Positions 1-11,104 of a stretch of DNA of 64,000 bases are shown here, one piece after another (position 1 is the first letter of the stretch; every line of letters starts with the position of its first letter). The notes under the pieces were generated by a model. It had not been told where the DNA came from and searched no databases. It worked only from the letters and a program-made list of their open reading frames with translations. The translations under genes and the position numbers were made by a program. The DNA lies in NCBI GenBank assembly GCA_020726505.1, contig JAHLEZ010000001.1:744001-808000 (forward strand), read 5' to 3'. Source of the DNA: Leptodontidium sp. MPI-SDFR-AT-0119. Lineage: Eukaryota > Ascomycota > Leotiomycetes > Helotiales > Leptodontidiaceae.

Positions 1-999
1 ATAGAGAGCTGCTGAGACGTATAGCTCGTGACTGCTAATCTAGAACACACTTTCGAAAAATTATAATGAACTTTATGTCTTGAAACTTCTGTGTAACTTG
101 ATATATGTAAGGTTCACCACTGCATCGGGACAGAGATACTAAACTTGAGACAAACGTCTCAACGTCCCCGTAGTTTGAGTGGAGGAGTGGATATAAGCTT
201 TTTGTGTTACTAAAATGGGCTACAAGTGCCATCTCTCTACGCATTTTTGAGAGATATTGTATATCTGAAGCTCTGCATCGATTGCTTGAAGAGTTTGGTA
301 AATCTCAGATCCTCCATCCCTGGCATTCAATCATCCAGCCCTAAAACTAAAGTCACATATCGAACCTGAACATATTTTTGTCATTTATTACTCTCATACC
401 AAGAATCCTGTTTCTCAAACGCGGCTTCGCGTGAATTCCTGGAGCTTCGTGGCTACGTCGTTTGCGGCTGGTCTATTTGGACGAGACGACGAGAATCACA
501 AGTGTTCCCTGTCTTACCGCCAAACTTGAAATTGATTCTGATGGACTTTCCGACCTCGCTGCTATCAAAAATCCGTTTAGAGTTCCATAGAGGCTTTACG
601 ATATCTGTAGAAAAGCTTCGCTTAATGAATTGTGTAAATAACTTATGTCAGAGCTTTCCTTACGAATCTCTTTCTCTCCCTGTAAACAATCAATTTATCT
701 AAATTGCGCCCAACCTTGTTCGTGCCCTTGTACTGTCACAGTAATCGCGAATCACACAGACTAACTGTTTAGATGGACTAGTAGTGTTTACCTTCTGATT
801 AGATCGGATTTTTACCACGCTTCTCAAAATTCAAAAGGCGACACCGGCTTATAAGCCCTATACGTATTCATTGTATCGCTTTCATCATCCGAGGAGTGGT
901 ATCTTCATCAAGTAACCTTAAGTATCGTTCTGTTTTTGTTTAGTAGTGAACAGCAAAAGTTGGCTGTGGAAATCTTGCTGTGTGCAAGCGATCTTTGAC
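1..999. other. non-coding stretch, nothing recognised
   Basis: Both strands were read. Only short ORFs (under about 70 codons) without recognisable content are present. No RNA gene, repeat or promoter could be identified. Confidence 0.5.
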
Positions 1000-1508
1000 T
1001 TAATAGTTCCAAAACCTTCTAAGCACTTTCAAGGCATTAAAATTCGGTAGAGATTCCTCGCTAATGCGGAGCCTTTCATTCACAATGGCTGCACATTTGT
1101 ATACCAGGTATACCATGAATGGTGGAAGAATCTTGAAATCAATCGTTTCGTTTCCCTCCAGGTACGGTTGTATCAATTCCAAATTGACTTCGAGGAAACT
1201 ATCCAAGGCACTCCGTGCTCCTGCTCGACAGCATGCTCGATCAACTTCGTTGGGATCTGTTTTGCAACCATTATCATACGCATAAACTAGCCCACAAGGA
1301 ACTGTTAGCACCACGACGAAAAAGAAAGGAGAAAGCTCACATTCTACATACGACAAGAGCGCTAGAGTAGAGTTTTAATCTCTCTGGTATCTCCTGCTGT
1401 AGAACAGCCTCAAAGGATTTGAGTGTTTGCACGATGACTGCCAACTCCTCAACATTAAACGATTGGTATCTCGTCGGCTCGTTTAGGGTGGTACGGTATA
1501 TCGGTCTC
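1000..1508 (-). pseudogene. relic of a fungal transcription-factor gene (C-terminal part)
   Basis: On the minus strand the frame ending at 1000 reads like the C-terminal region of fungal-specific (Zn2Cys6 type) regulators: a run of about 30 residues around 'ILPPFMVYLVYKCAAI' followed by 'NALKVLRRFWNY' resembles the last helices of that domain. Upstream, 1353-1508 encodes 'LNEPTRYQSFNVEELAVI', also typical of the family. Intron-like signals lie between the two parts (GTATGT at 1351, CTAACAG ending at 1302), but the frames on each side do not join, so the gene is already broken. No zinc cluster remains. The relic stops where the TIR element at 1511-1749 begins. Family assignment is from remembered domain features and is moderate at best. 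Confidence 0.45.
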
Positions 1509-1510
1509 TA

Positions 1511-1749
1511 TCCCATGGTGTGGCAGTACGGCTTTTAGCGCCGTTTTCAAAAGAGACCTCTCAGCTCCAGCCGCACAACTCACCACCACCCTTTGCTTTA
1601 AAAGACTAATTTACATAAGAGCTATTATTATTTCGAAGTAGAGTTATCATTTTATCTAATTCTTTTTGTTCTACTAGTTTATTTGCGCTCAATGCACTCA
1701 TTTCAGGTTTTCAAGCTAAAAGCCGTAAGCGAACTGCCACACTATGGGA
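1511..1749. mobile_element. MITE-like element, copy A (239 bp, TA flanks)
   Basis: The two ends are inverted copies: the left end starts TCCCATGGTGTGGCAG and the reverse complement of the right end starts TCCCATAGTGTGGCAG. Both continue into CGGCTTTTAGC. A TA dinucleotide flanks each side (1509-1510 and 1750-1751), as expected for Tc1/mariner-type target duplication. The interior is AT-rich and has no ORF, so this would be non-autonomous. A second element with the same architecture lies at 10045-10288. Confidence 0.6.
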
Positions 1750-1751
1750 TA

Positions 1752-3817
1752 CATTAACCATGTTTGCGGCCTCGCTTACCCCTTCGCCGTCCAATAACAT
1801 CCGTCGTAGGGTTCTTCGTCAGTAGGGGTGAAATTGAAATTGAAGTTTACGCAGCACAAATAGGAAATTTGTTTCTACGTTTTCGGCATACTATAAGTTT
1901 GAAATTTATTATATAACATGTTCTTCGTACCCTTTAAAGTTATTTTCAGATTTTTTTTATGTACTTGACGTGTAAAATACGTTCTTAAAGATGTAAACAT
2001 TCAGTTTTAGAAAGCTTGCTTAACTTGAATTATATGCACGAGCCATAGAAAATTGGAGCTTAATGGACGAGTGAGGGGATAATAGATTTAGTGTATAGCG
2101 ACGTTACGCACGCATCAACCGTCCTGTGAACGGCGGCTCGTGGGTTTATCATCCTGGAATAGTCTCCAGAGCCATGGCAGGATCTTTGTCGTCTTGGCCA
2201 CCCGCTTGCTAAACAGAAGAGCCGATGATGGTGCCCTTAATTTGTAATGTGCGCAGGACGTGACAGTATGAAGTTCTGCAAAACCTTGGTTGAACAGTTG
2301 ACCGAAGCGCGTCGAGAAGCGCGACTGGAAGAGGTGGTTAGAACTTTAAACTTTATCCTAGAGAATCCCGCAGAATTCTGCAGTTTGCCTCGATACTTTA
2401 CTTGCTCTGTATATTGAAAAAAGGTTTAATCATTTGTAAACAAAAGCATATCTTGGTTGCTATTCTATATAGGGGTTTACAAGACACAGCCCAAAGTATA
2501 TTCTCAAATGCTGCGGCGCTGCCTGGCGAAAGTTACACATGGGAACTCTATCCTAAAGTTCCTCTTTACATTGAAAATTTTACCTGGTAGAGACGTGAAG
2601 TTCGCAAACATTTTGGACCCGTCACTACTACTGGCTCTCATCTTAACGATATTGGACCATGAACCCAATTCGCCAGCTGCTGTCCATAGACTGAGTTATT
2701 CGTGGTAGCTCTCAAGGTTAACGGAACTTTGGGAAACACAAAGAACTTGGAAATATCTTAGTGAATGAACAACGCCCTAAGATTTGTGGTTTCATTGGTT
2801 TCATCGGACTAGTAACTTTACCCGTCGTGTGATAGCTTACTGTAAATCTAAGCTGGAATTAAACCTTATTGGTAGCTACGAGAACTGTCTAAGAAAGTTT
2901 AGTGTCATTCAACCATCACAGTACTCGCAGTTCGCATTGTGGGCTTAAAAGAAGCTGTAAGGGCAAGGTAACTAATCCACTGTTGATAGGACATATCCGT
3001 AGGCCTTGTGATACCTCACTTCCGTCTCTCTTCTGGCACCTGCCTTGATGTAGCATAAACAGTCGAGAGCACATCCAGAAGTGACCAAGCTGATGCCCGA
3101 CAGGTAGACATTCCGGGTGCCCGCAGAGGCATAACTTTCTTTGGCTTTCTCGAAGGCAGGAAAGGGTTATTTAGATTAACATTGATGATGCAGAGTGGTG
3201 AGGAATACCAGTGCTTCCAGACATGGTGACCAAGGTTTCGTGGATTATTCCACCAACCGAATCGGCGTCCGAGACTAGCTCAAAATCTACGGGTATAGGG
3301 AACTAGCTTTCAATAAGGACTATCTTTAGTAAGATGCAACCCTAGCAGCAGCGATACGGATACGAAGGTATATTTTGGTTGAGCAAAGTATATAACTCTC
3401 GAAAGGAAACAGGCACGCACCACAACTTTGCTGCTTTAAGAGCTATAAGGTTAACCTTTAAGTTTTCTGTTCTTTAGTTAAATACAGGAGAAGTATTAGG
3501 GTTCCGTTAGTGCTGGTTCCGTATTTATAGAGAATAGTGTTTGGCGCTGACGAAAAGAGAGTTTACCTAGGCCCTACCTTGAACGAAAGGCAAAGGGAAT
3601 ATTCTTAACAGGACTTCCTCAATTCCAGTCTTTAAGTTCGAAACTAGTGGACTTGTCAAACAACTGCTGACGTGGACAATTCCTTGGAAAGAAGACATCC
3701 TGACCACCCCATCTACCAATTCCCAACATAAATAGGACACTTATCTCCGGGAAAGAAGTCTCCATCCTTCACAGATATACAACTTAAAAATACCTGCACA
3801 GCTTACTACTTGTCACT
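1752..3817. other. gene-poor stretch
   Basis: About 2 kb with no supportable gene. Open frames reach at most about 80 codons and have no recognisable content. Short A/T runs are frequent up to about 2050. The last 100 bases before 3818 may be the promoter of the small secreted ORF (a CATAAATA stretch near 3727). Confidence 0.4.
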
Positions 3818-4102
3818 ATGAGATTCTTCGCTCTAGCTATGGCTCTCGTTGTCATGCCGCTCGCCATGGCTGAGCCCATTCCGGCAGTCGTTGGCGTGAA
3901 TGCTGAACCGGCGCTCGTAGGCCGCAGTGTTCTCCTACACCCAAGGCAAGATCTTCCGCCTTGCTGCTCGGTTGGATTCAGCAGGAGCTGTGACTGCGGT
4001 TCTTGTCCCATTCTTACGTGCCAGGTGAGTTGGACTCTGAAGCTCGGGTTTCCCCCTTGTATGCAACGCCTGCAAGGCCCCTATTTCCATTTCATTACTT
4101 AA
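3818..4102 (+). CDS. candidate small secreted cysteine-rich protein
   Basis: The ORF starts with a convincing secretion signal: MRFFALAMALVVMPLAMA, a hydrophobic core ending in a small-residue cleavage site near residue 18. The mature part is short and has a cysteine cluster around residues 47-68 (two adjacent Cys, then Cys-x-Cys, two more). Immediately after the last Cys there is a good 5' splice site (CCAG|GTGAGT at 4024), so the end of the printed frame is probably intron. One possible acceptor is the AAAAG ending at about 4105, adding about 12 residues, but this is uncertain. It could be an effector-type or wall-associated protein; no family is recognised. The alternative is a chance ORF. 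Confidence 0.45.
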   Translation: MRFFALAMALVVMPLAMAEPIPAVVGVNAEPALVGRSVLLHPRQDLPPCCSVGFSRSCDCGSCPILTCQVSWTLKLGFPPCMQRLQGPYFHFIT

Positions 4103-4716
4103 AAGATCTTCCACATGCGACTGCTTATACACTTCCTCGGATAGGCTGGTGGGCAAGGCTGCTGCTGAAAAAGATTGGGAAATTCAGTTGGATTTGGGGA
4201 CATTCTAATGCAATGAAAAAGCCGGAGGAACCAATGATCAAGGGAGACTAGATTGCGAAGGCGGAATTTTCCTACCGAGTTCAGCACGGAAGGACCCTTT
4301 GGAGATTTTATTGCAGTGATCATGGCAAAGCATAAAACATTCGTTCAAAATTATTAACGACCACTAGAGTGTGTAAACTTCACCCGTTGTTTGATGTTGA
4401 TTTTCGCCCAAGCAAATAAAGTGATAAGCGAGGCAGTGATGTCACCACCACCTCAGCAACAGACATGGCATCGTGCATTGTGCATCCAAAAGCAGGTTCC
4501 CCGCCACGCCATGCCATGATACCGGTATTTGAAGCTCTTCCTAGCAATGAACTTCCCCTTTTCCTTCGGACATCTTCTTGAGCTTCCATCTTACTGTTAA
4601 TATTTTGTACCGGACATTTCTTTCATCTCGGAGCCTCGACTTGAGCTAACGATTTAAGAAGTCTCTTCGAGCCAATCACGTATCAACGCTATAGAGTAGT
4701 AGAGGGGACCTAGAAA

Positions 4717-5046
4717 TCACACACACAAGCTCTCTAGTTGCAATTCCGGCAGTGGTTCGTATGGCGGAGAAAAAGGAGAATAATAACGTGGCCCGCTTGC
4801 TACGCGAGGCCAATGATCTAATAACTCGTAAGCGAGAGCATCAACATCCGTAGTAATATTTAGCTCGTTAAAACTCTTCGCGCTGCCCCTCTTCCCTGTG
4901 ACCAGCTCGGAAAAGGACACAGCTGCGGGGAAGTAGTAGCGCGTCTGGGGCTCATCAGTGTAGAAAGCCTCAAGACCAGGTGGGCACCAAAGCACTGGAA
5001 AGGTAAGCTTAAGGGGGACAACTCTTCTAAGGGAATGGACTACCAC
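4717..5046 (-). CDS. unrecognised ORF, possibly a terminal exon or relic
   Basis: A 109-codon minus-strand frame with protein-like composition (many aromatic and proline residues, e.g. 'RYYFPAAVSFSEL' and 'RYYSPFSPPYEPLPEL'). No signal peptide, membrane segment or known motif is seen. No clear upstream exon was found before the permease stop at 5303. It may be the last exon of a small gene, a relic like that at 1000-1508, or chance. Confidence 0.25.
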   Translation of the reverse strand: MVVHSLRRVVPLKLTFPVLWCPPGLEAFYTDEPQTRYYFPAAVSFSELVTGKRGSAKSFNELNITTDVDALAYELLDHWPRVASGPRYYSPFSPPYEPLPELQLESLCV

Positions 5047-5302
5047 TAGTAAGTGCAGGGGAATGGCCCCTTGAATGTAGGAATATACAGTTTAACACGA
5101 GTCCTGAATCAGATTAATAAAACTATTCGTGGCAGCTGCTTGTCTACTGCCCGTTGTAAATATATTGAACGCTAGATTATAACTCTAGCACCCTGTTTCT
5201 CTCATTCGCGTATAGTCACAATTGCAATTCAACAAACCACGCCCCGGAAACCCGCTCTAGAAATGACAGTGTCTAAACAGACTCGTAATAGTATGTAGAC
5301 TC

Positions 5303-7636
5303 TCAAACTTCAAAAGCGCGAGTAAACACACTCGTCTTGCGTGCCGCCCTATCAGCTCGTTTCTTCTCGACGTTCTTGGCGTCATTAGCTGCAATGATAT
5401 CTTCACCCGTCTCGGGGTGGTCCATAATGGATTCGGTATGCGGGAAGAATCGATTGAAGAGCCAGTAGAAGACACCGGCTGCCATAAAGGAATAGACATA
5501 ACCAATCGCAAAACTGTAAATATGAATGTCAGCATCTGCTGGAATCGGCTCCCACCAAACAACACTCGCTGGGCAATCTCTGCAGAATAAAGCCACCCAC
5601 AAGAAAGGCGAATGATGAGACTTACAGATGTTGACCTCCAATCGAGACGCTAGTCTTACCAAGTCCTGCAACAACAATATTGTTCACAAAGCCAGGAAGT
5701 GGGGGCACACAACCGATGAAAAACGCTACGACAGCGCGCCAGTTGGTCGCGTACTTGGGCGAGTAGCGGTAGATACCGTGAAAGTTATACATGTCTGGTA
5801 CTGAAACATTGCCGCGTCGAACGATGAAATAGCTGTAGAGGGGTCAGTAAAAAATACACGTAAGGGGTGAGGATTATGGGAAATTGTGGAGAACGAACTC
5901 GGTCATGAGAATAGAGGTCATTGGCCCCAGGAAGATAGTATACCCTCCAAGGAACGCGAGGAACTTGGCCGCTGATGCGAGGATCTTCCACGGGACGAAT
6001 GCCCAGCTACCAATGACAGCAGCGAGCAGTTGACCTCTGCGAATGTTGATGTACTTGGGGCAGAACGCCATCAAGTCATTGGCCGCGCTGATGGAGTTGG
6101 CACTGATGTTGATACCAAGAGTGACAATGATCAGGCCGATAGCAGCAAAGGCGGCTGCAGCGCGACCACCGTGGGATCCCGACTTCATCCACAACTCGAT
6201 GATTTCGATGGGGTTCCAAATGACATGACCATAGGCCGACTCCGCAGCCGCCGCAGTGAAGATGCCAAGCAGACCAACAACCGTGAAAATGCACGGTATG
6301 ACCAAGGCCTGGACGTTCTGTGCACTGGGCTTATTCGCGTACCTACTAAAATCGGCTATGTTCAATCCTAAAGTTGCGTAATTCCCCAGAACTCCGTTCA
6401 GGTCTACAAGAATTTTAATTAGAAGTAATTCGCACCGATCCAGAGCATTACTTACTAGCAAAGAAAGCCCATGTAAGAGTCGATCCAGATATTGTAGTGC
6501 CCTATTCAAAGTATTAGTACTAGTTCAACATCAGGCCCGAAGAACCTGCAAGGTGTACTGACGTCGGTAATAACGGAACTATTACTGATAGTGCCACCAG
6601 CCCTGCGCAAGGTATCGCCAAAGATAGCAAGGAAGCAGATCTAAATCATACTGTTAGTATGTACACTTGCAAACATCTCTCCAGGAGAGTTGCACGGGGA
6701 CATGAGACATACTGGAGCAATTATACTCTTGAAGGCGAAGAAGTATTGGACCTTGGAGCCGTCAGACAATTGTCAGGAAGAGAAGCAGCTGCAGAGCAGT
6801 ACCTTGGTGTACGGGATGCACAAAAATGGCAACTGGAGAAGGAAGTAGAGAAGAAAGCCAATCATTCCTGACGTGCTAATGCCTTGATCCTCAGGGATGT
6901 GGTTGGGAATTTTTGCAAAGCTTGGCCAGATGGCTGTGAGCAGGACGGACATGCATTGACCACCAGTCGTTGTTTGAACACTGGCGTAGAATTAGTCTCC
7001 TCCTAGGTGGTGAAGTGATCAACGGGGCAAACGAACCCGAGCCAAACGATGGCAAGCACACAGCGAGACAGCACAACGAAATAACTGAAGTAGTATCCAA
7101 ACGGCATGCGCGAGAGGACGGGGAATGGAGTGTGCAGCTATCCAAAGTCAGTTTCGCTTAGCGTGGTGAGGAAGAGCACACCGACAGTTGCACCCATGCG
7201 ACCATTGACAGTAATAACCAGGCCCATGATGGTGTTGCCAAGGACACATGCGCCAATTGCCATTTTCCAATCAAGGCCAACGGCGATCATAGAGGAAGCT
7301 ATGACGGTTTTATTAGCAACACTTCAATACGAATACCAACAAAGTACACGGAGGACGACTCAGGCCAGACTCACCGACTTCCCAATTCGAGACAGCCCAG
7401 GCATCGGCCATCCAGTAGGCGACATAGGCGCCCCAGTTCCATGTGCGCTTAGAAGGAGGAATTGGGTCGAAATCGGCATTGGAGGCGCTCTTTGTGGTAG
7501 CAAAACTACTCTCCTCTTGACGGACCTCGAGGCTGAAGCCCGGAAAGCGTCTCTTGACCACTTGCCCTTCTGAGACAGGCGTGTCAAAGGCAGAGGCGGC
7601 TGGGGAGATCCCCTTTTTCTCGTCGACAGACACCAT
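5303..7636 (-). CDS. NCS1-family permease (uracil/allantoin/uridine type)
   Basis: Ten exons on the minus strand: 7375-7636, 7180-7298, 7037-7137, 6803-6980, 6713-6751, 6563-6640, 6456-6501, 5899-6403, 5626-5832, 5303-5513, giving 581 residues. The product should be a plasma-membrane nucleobase:cation symporter with about 12 membrane helices. Diagnostic stretches are 'TWNWGAYVAYWMADAW' in helix 1, 'FPVLSRMPFGYYFSYF', 'NYATLGLNIADFSRYA' and 'GGYTIFLGPMTSILM', all typical of fungal Fur/Dal permeases. The hydrophilic tail 'DHPETGEDIIAANDAKN' is also typical. Substrate cannot be fixed from sequence; uracil, uridine and allantoin carriers share these motifs. The donor of intron 2 (GTGCTC) is weak; the other junctions are good. 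About 3.4 kb upstream is gene-free. Confidence 0.85.
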
Positions 7637-10044
7637 ACTGTCTGTAAGGTAGTGAGTGGGGAGGGTTTTGGCGGGGGTGGGGAGAAGGGGGAGGGTTGAT
7701 CAACGATGGTGCGCGCAGGCTTTGCAGACGTGCAAGGGAGGAGGTGAGTGAGGTGAGGTGAGGTGGGCAGGGAGAAGAGGAGGAGCAACGGATGCTTTCT
7801 TATATCTTATCTGCACGAATGCTGTACATGTAAAAGTCTGTTCATGTCGATCGAGAGGGGCATGGGCATGGGACAGGAGACATAAGAACTTTCTTAGGTA
7901 CCTTAGGTAAGGTAAGTTAAGGTAGGTAGAGATAAGAAATCCACAAGTCAGATGCGCCGCGGCCTAATGCAAATTATAATAGTTAAGTTACCGGGACGGA
8001 ACTGTATCGAAAATCCCCTCCTCTTTCGCACGCTCTAGCTCGGGCTCTGGCTCTGGCTCTGGCTCTGGCTCTGCCCCTGCCTCTACCTAACTGGCGGCAC
8101 GCGGCAGGCTATCGCAGTCGCATCGGCCTGCCGAGTGGGAGATCGTTCGTTGAGAGAGTCGAGAGGCTGTCAGCGATCGAGCCAATGCCAATGCCCATGC
8201 CCATGGATGCATGTATCGCATGGCATGCATGCGGTCAGAAGATAAGAAGAATCTCGGCGGGGATTTCTCTTATCAAGGCGTGGGAGATCCCTGGCAACGA
8301 AGTGCAATTCTAAGCGACAACATAACTTCGTAAATCCATCAGAAACCCCCGAGTCAGTCAGCAGTCAGCAGAGGCCGCTTGCTTGCTGCTCGGGCGTAAA
8401 GTCAAATTTGAAGCATCATATATCTGAACCAATAAATTTGCAAGAGTCTCATGAACTAGGAAGTAATTCATACATGCTGTACCGAGTCTTCTTACCTACC
8501 TAGGTACCTGAGGAAGACCACCTTGGCAAAGTACCTATCACGAGAAATACACGAGCGGGAGATGCTAATAAGCTAAGCTGTTCATTATTCTTTTGTATGT
8601 ATGAGATAAGAAGATACTCAGCTCGGCCCAGCTCAGCTCAGCTCAGGTCAGTTACGCCTGCCAGCCTATCTATTCTTCTTCTACCAAACAATGCTAGGAC
8701 ACCCGCCACCCCTCAAAAGAAAGGAAAAGAAAGCATTGACATCTTTCAATGGAGAACTTGAACAGATGGATGGATAGCCGTGCAGTCGATATCCACGTCA
8801 ACTTCCTGATCGAATCTAAACTAAGGCAAACTGTGTTCGTCTGGTCCTCCATTCAAGGCTGCGCGATTATATATCTAAACCTCAACCCTTCCGTGTAATT
8901 TTGGTATCTCGGCTATCCGCAGGGTATTGGGCATGGTATTTTTCATGACGCTGACATGACCATGACATCGAAGATTTTCGACTTCTCCAGCCTCCTCTCT
9001 TTTTCCTCCTCTCCTCTACCATCCCCCTCGCCTGCTCCGAACTCGGCTGTGCAACCCACTGCCCGGGGTCACCGAACCTGCACTGCACTGGACGTTCGTT
9101 GACGGCAGCCGCGGCCAGAACAACATCAAACAAACTACCACGGCCCGAAGTAATGTACCGGGCTGTCTGGAGCTGGACCATACCATACCATACCATACGT
9201 CGACAACAGACCACAACTAGGTAGGTAGGTACAGTAGGGTAGGCTGTCGGTGAAGTTATGGACCGTTCTATGAAGACTTCCTACCTACCTCCCTTACCCG
9301 CCTTTACTCACTTGGGAGTGCCAGCCTTTTGCAGAGCTCCGGGGAAAAGTATGGACCCAGCTAGTATGGATAGCAGACAGAGGTGGTAAAGTCGCAGCGG
9401 TTTCTCGGGTTGTGGTTTGGCGTACGGTACTTTGGTCAGTCCAGCCCACTGTTGTCCAGTGTAATCCAGTCCCATTTCTCGCTTGACACATATCCGTTTG
9501 TATGAACTGTATCGGGGGCATTTGATTGGCCAGTGCGCAGCTGAACAGCATGTGATCTTCAGATCTCCTGACCTGCACGTGCCCACGTTCATTTCCCATT
9601 CCATTGCCTCCTCCCGATGCCATGCCATGTCAACATGACAGACATATGGCCAGTATATGCAGGTACTAGACAACTGCGGAAAGAAGAGGCAACCCAGGGC
9701 CTCGTCAGTATCTGCTTACTTACCTACCTACCTAGTTCCTACTTAAGGTAGGTTGAACCCCTCTCTTCTACCTATGTACTTTTCATGGAAGAATCTCTCG
9801 CCAGGAGCTACCTAGATAGTTAGATAGATACCTTTCATTACCTGAGCTTTCCGACGACAACTCACTCAGCCCTACTCCGTACTACTCCGTAGCAGCAGAA
9901 ACAGAATGAACGAATCTGCTGCGAGCCAGGTACTTACTTTTAAGAGCAAAAGTACTTGTACAGGTAAACTTAACGACGACGACAGGGCTAACGACTATTC
10001 TAGAAAATAGTTGCACTTCTAGTGTATATATCTAGCATTGCCTA
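7637..10044. other. long non-coding region upstream of the permease
   Basis: No convincing coding sequence on either strand. The region contains simple repeats (GGCTCT hexamers at 8043-8073, CAGCT units near 8630-8646, TACCATACCA near 9180), several GGTAGGTA/TACCTAGGTA tracts (about 7895-7930, 8491-8510, 9217-9235, 9717-9760), and ORFs that owe their length only to these repeats. It could hold the permease promoter, an unrecognised non-coding transcript or older insertions. Confidence 0.4.
8043..8073. repeat. GGCTCT hexanucleotide microsatellite
   Basis: About five tandem units of GGCTCT in the permease upstream region, followed by a degenerate CTGCCC tail. No coding frame uses it. Confidence 0.8.
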
Positions 10045-10288
10045 TCCCATCGACCGCCTTAAACGACTTTTAGCGTCTTCTCGTCCTCACTTATTAGAGA
10101 TACCTTCTATTAAGCAGCACAACTACTATTCTTTCTGCTCTTATAGTTAATTATAAAGGCATTCCTTAGTATTTCGAAGCCGTGGAATTCAATTATGTAA
10201 TTTTCTTCAGCCGATTCAAGGTATTCCGCTTGATGCAACCCTTCTACTGTTTGGCGCTAAAAGTCGCAAGCGATGGCGGTCGATGGGA
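10045..10288. mobile_element. MITE-like element, copy B (244 bp, TA flanks)
   Basis: Left end TCCCATCGACCGCC then CGACTTTTAGCG; the reverse complement of the right end starts TCCCATCGACCGCC and reaches CGACTTTTAGCG after a slightly longer spacer. TA flanks both ends (10043-10044, 10289-10290); the matching context is even CCTA on both sides. Length and layout match the copy at 1511-1749, but the bases between TCCCAT and CTTTTAGC differ between copies while agreeing within each copy. No transposase is encoded. Confidence 0.6.
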
Positions 10289-10963
10289 TAGGTACCTAGG
10301 TATATACTGCTGTGATAACCTCACACTTCAGGTAAGGGTACTTACCTGTAGGAATGTACTGTGTTGTACAGGACTGTACTGTATGTACCTAAGCTCTTTA
10401 GATATGCTTGCCCATAGCTCATAACTACTGTAGGTGCTCAGTCAGCTCTCTTTGCTCACTCCACTTTGCCCCTGTGTCTGCTCTGTTGCGGGCGGGTCTG
10501 CGGGCCACAAAATGCTTGTTCGTGCTTGGCTCTCTTGGCCCTGCACAGCATCTGCAAGCTCAACCACCATTACTCGGGAAGTGCTGCCGTCCACTCCTTC
10601 AGCCATCGTTGCACCCAACAGCATGAGAGCATGAAAGCATGACAAAAAGCCCACGTCAACCTCGTCGCAGATACTCCCCTCCCCTCCTCTGCTCTAACCT
10701 CTCACAGAGTCACAGTGAGTGCCGGGGCTGCCGCTTGAAACCAAACCAGCTGGTTCTGGCATAGCAAGCGTACGCTGCGTACCTCGACCAGGGTTGGGAC
10801 AGGTCCTCGCAGCAAGGCAAGTCCCCGCCTGCATGGCATGGTATGCTATGTATGCTATGTATGGAATGGTAAGACGGGGTTAGGTAGGATGAAGGAAGGA
10901 TAGACAGGATAGTTACCCTCCTAGTTCACCTGGTGCTTTACAGACACATAAAACCCCTCATTA

Positions 10964-11014
10964 CCCCTCTTCTCTTCTTTCTTCTCTTTCTTTCTCTATC
11001 TGTCTTCCTCTCTC
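10964..11014 (+). promoter_or_regulatory. CT-rich tract in the CipC promoter
   Basis: An almost pure pyrimidine run (CCCCTCTTCTCTTCTTTCTT and onward) ends about 90 bases before the CipC start codon. Such CT-rich tracts are common just upstream of transcription starts in strongly expressed fungal genes. An ATAAAA sequence lies just before it, near 10948. Confidence 0.45.
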
Positions 11015-11104
11015 ATATATCTACTATCACTCGATTTTCATAAACTACATCTCAAACCTTCTCTTCAACCTTTGACCACTAAACTTTCCACTTACATATT
11101 CATC

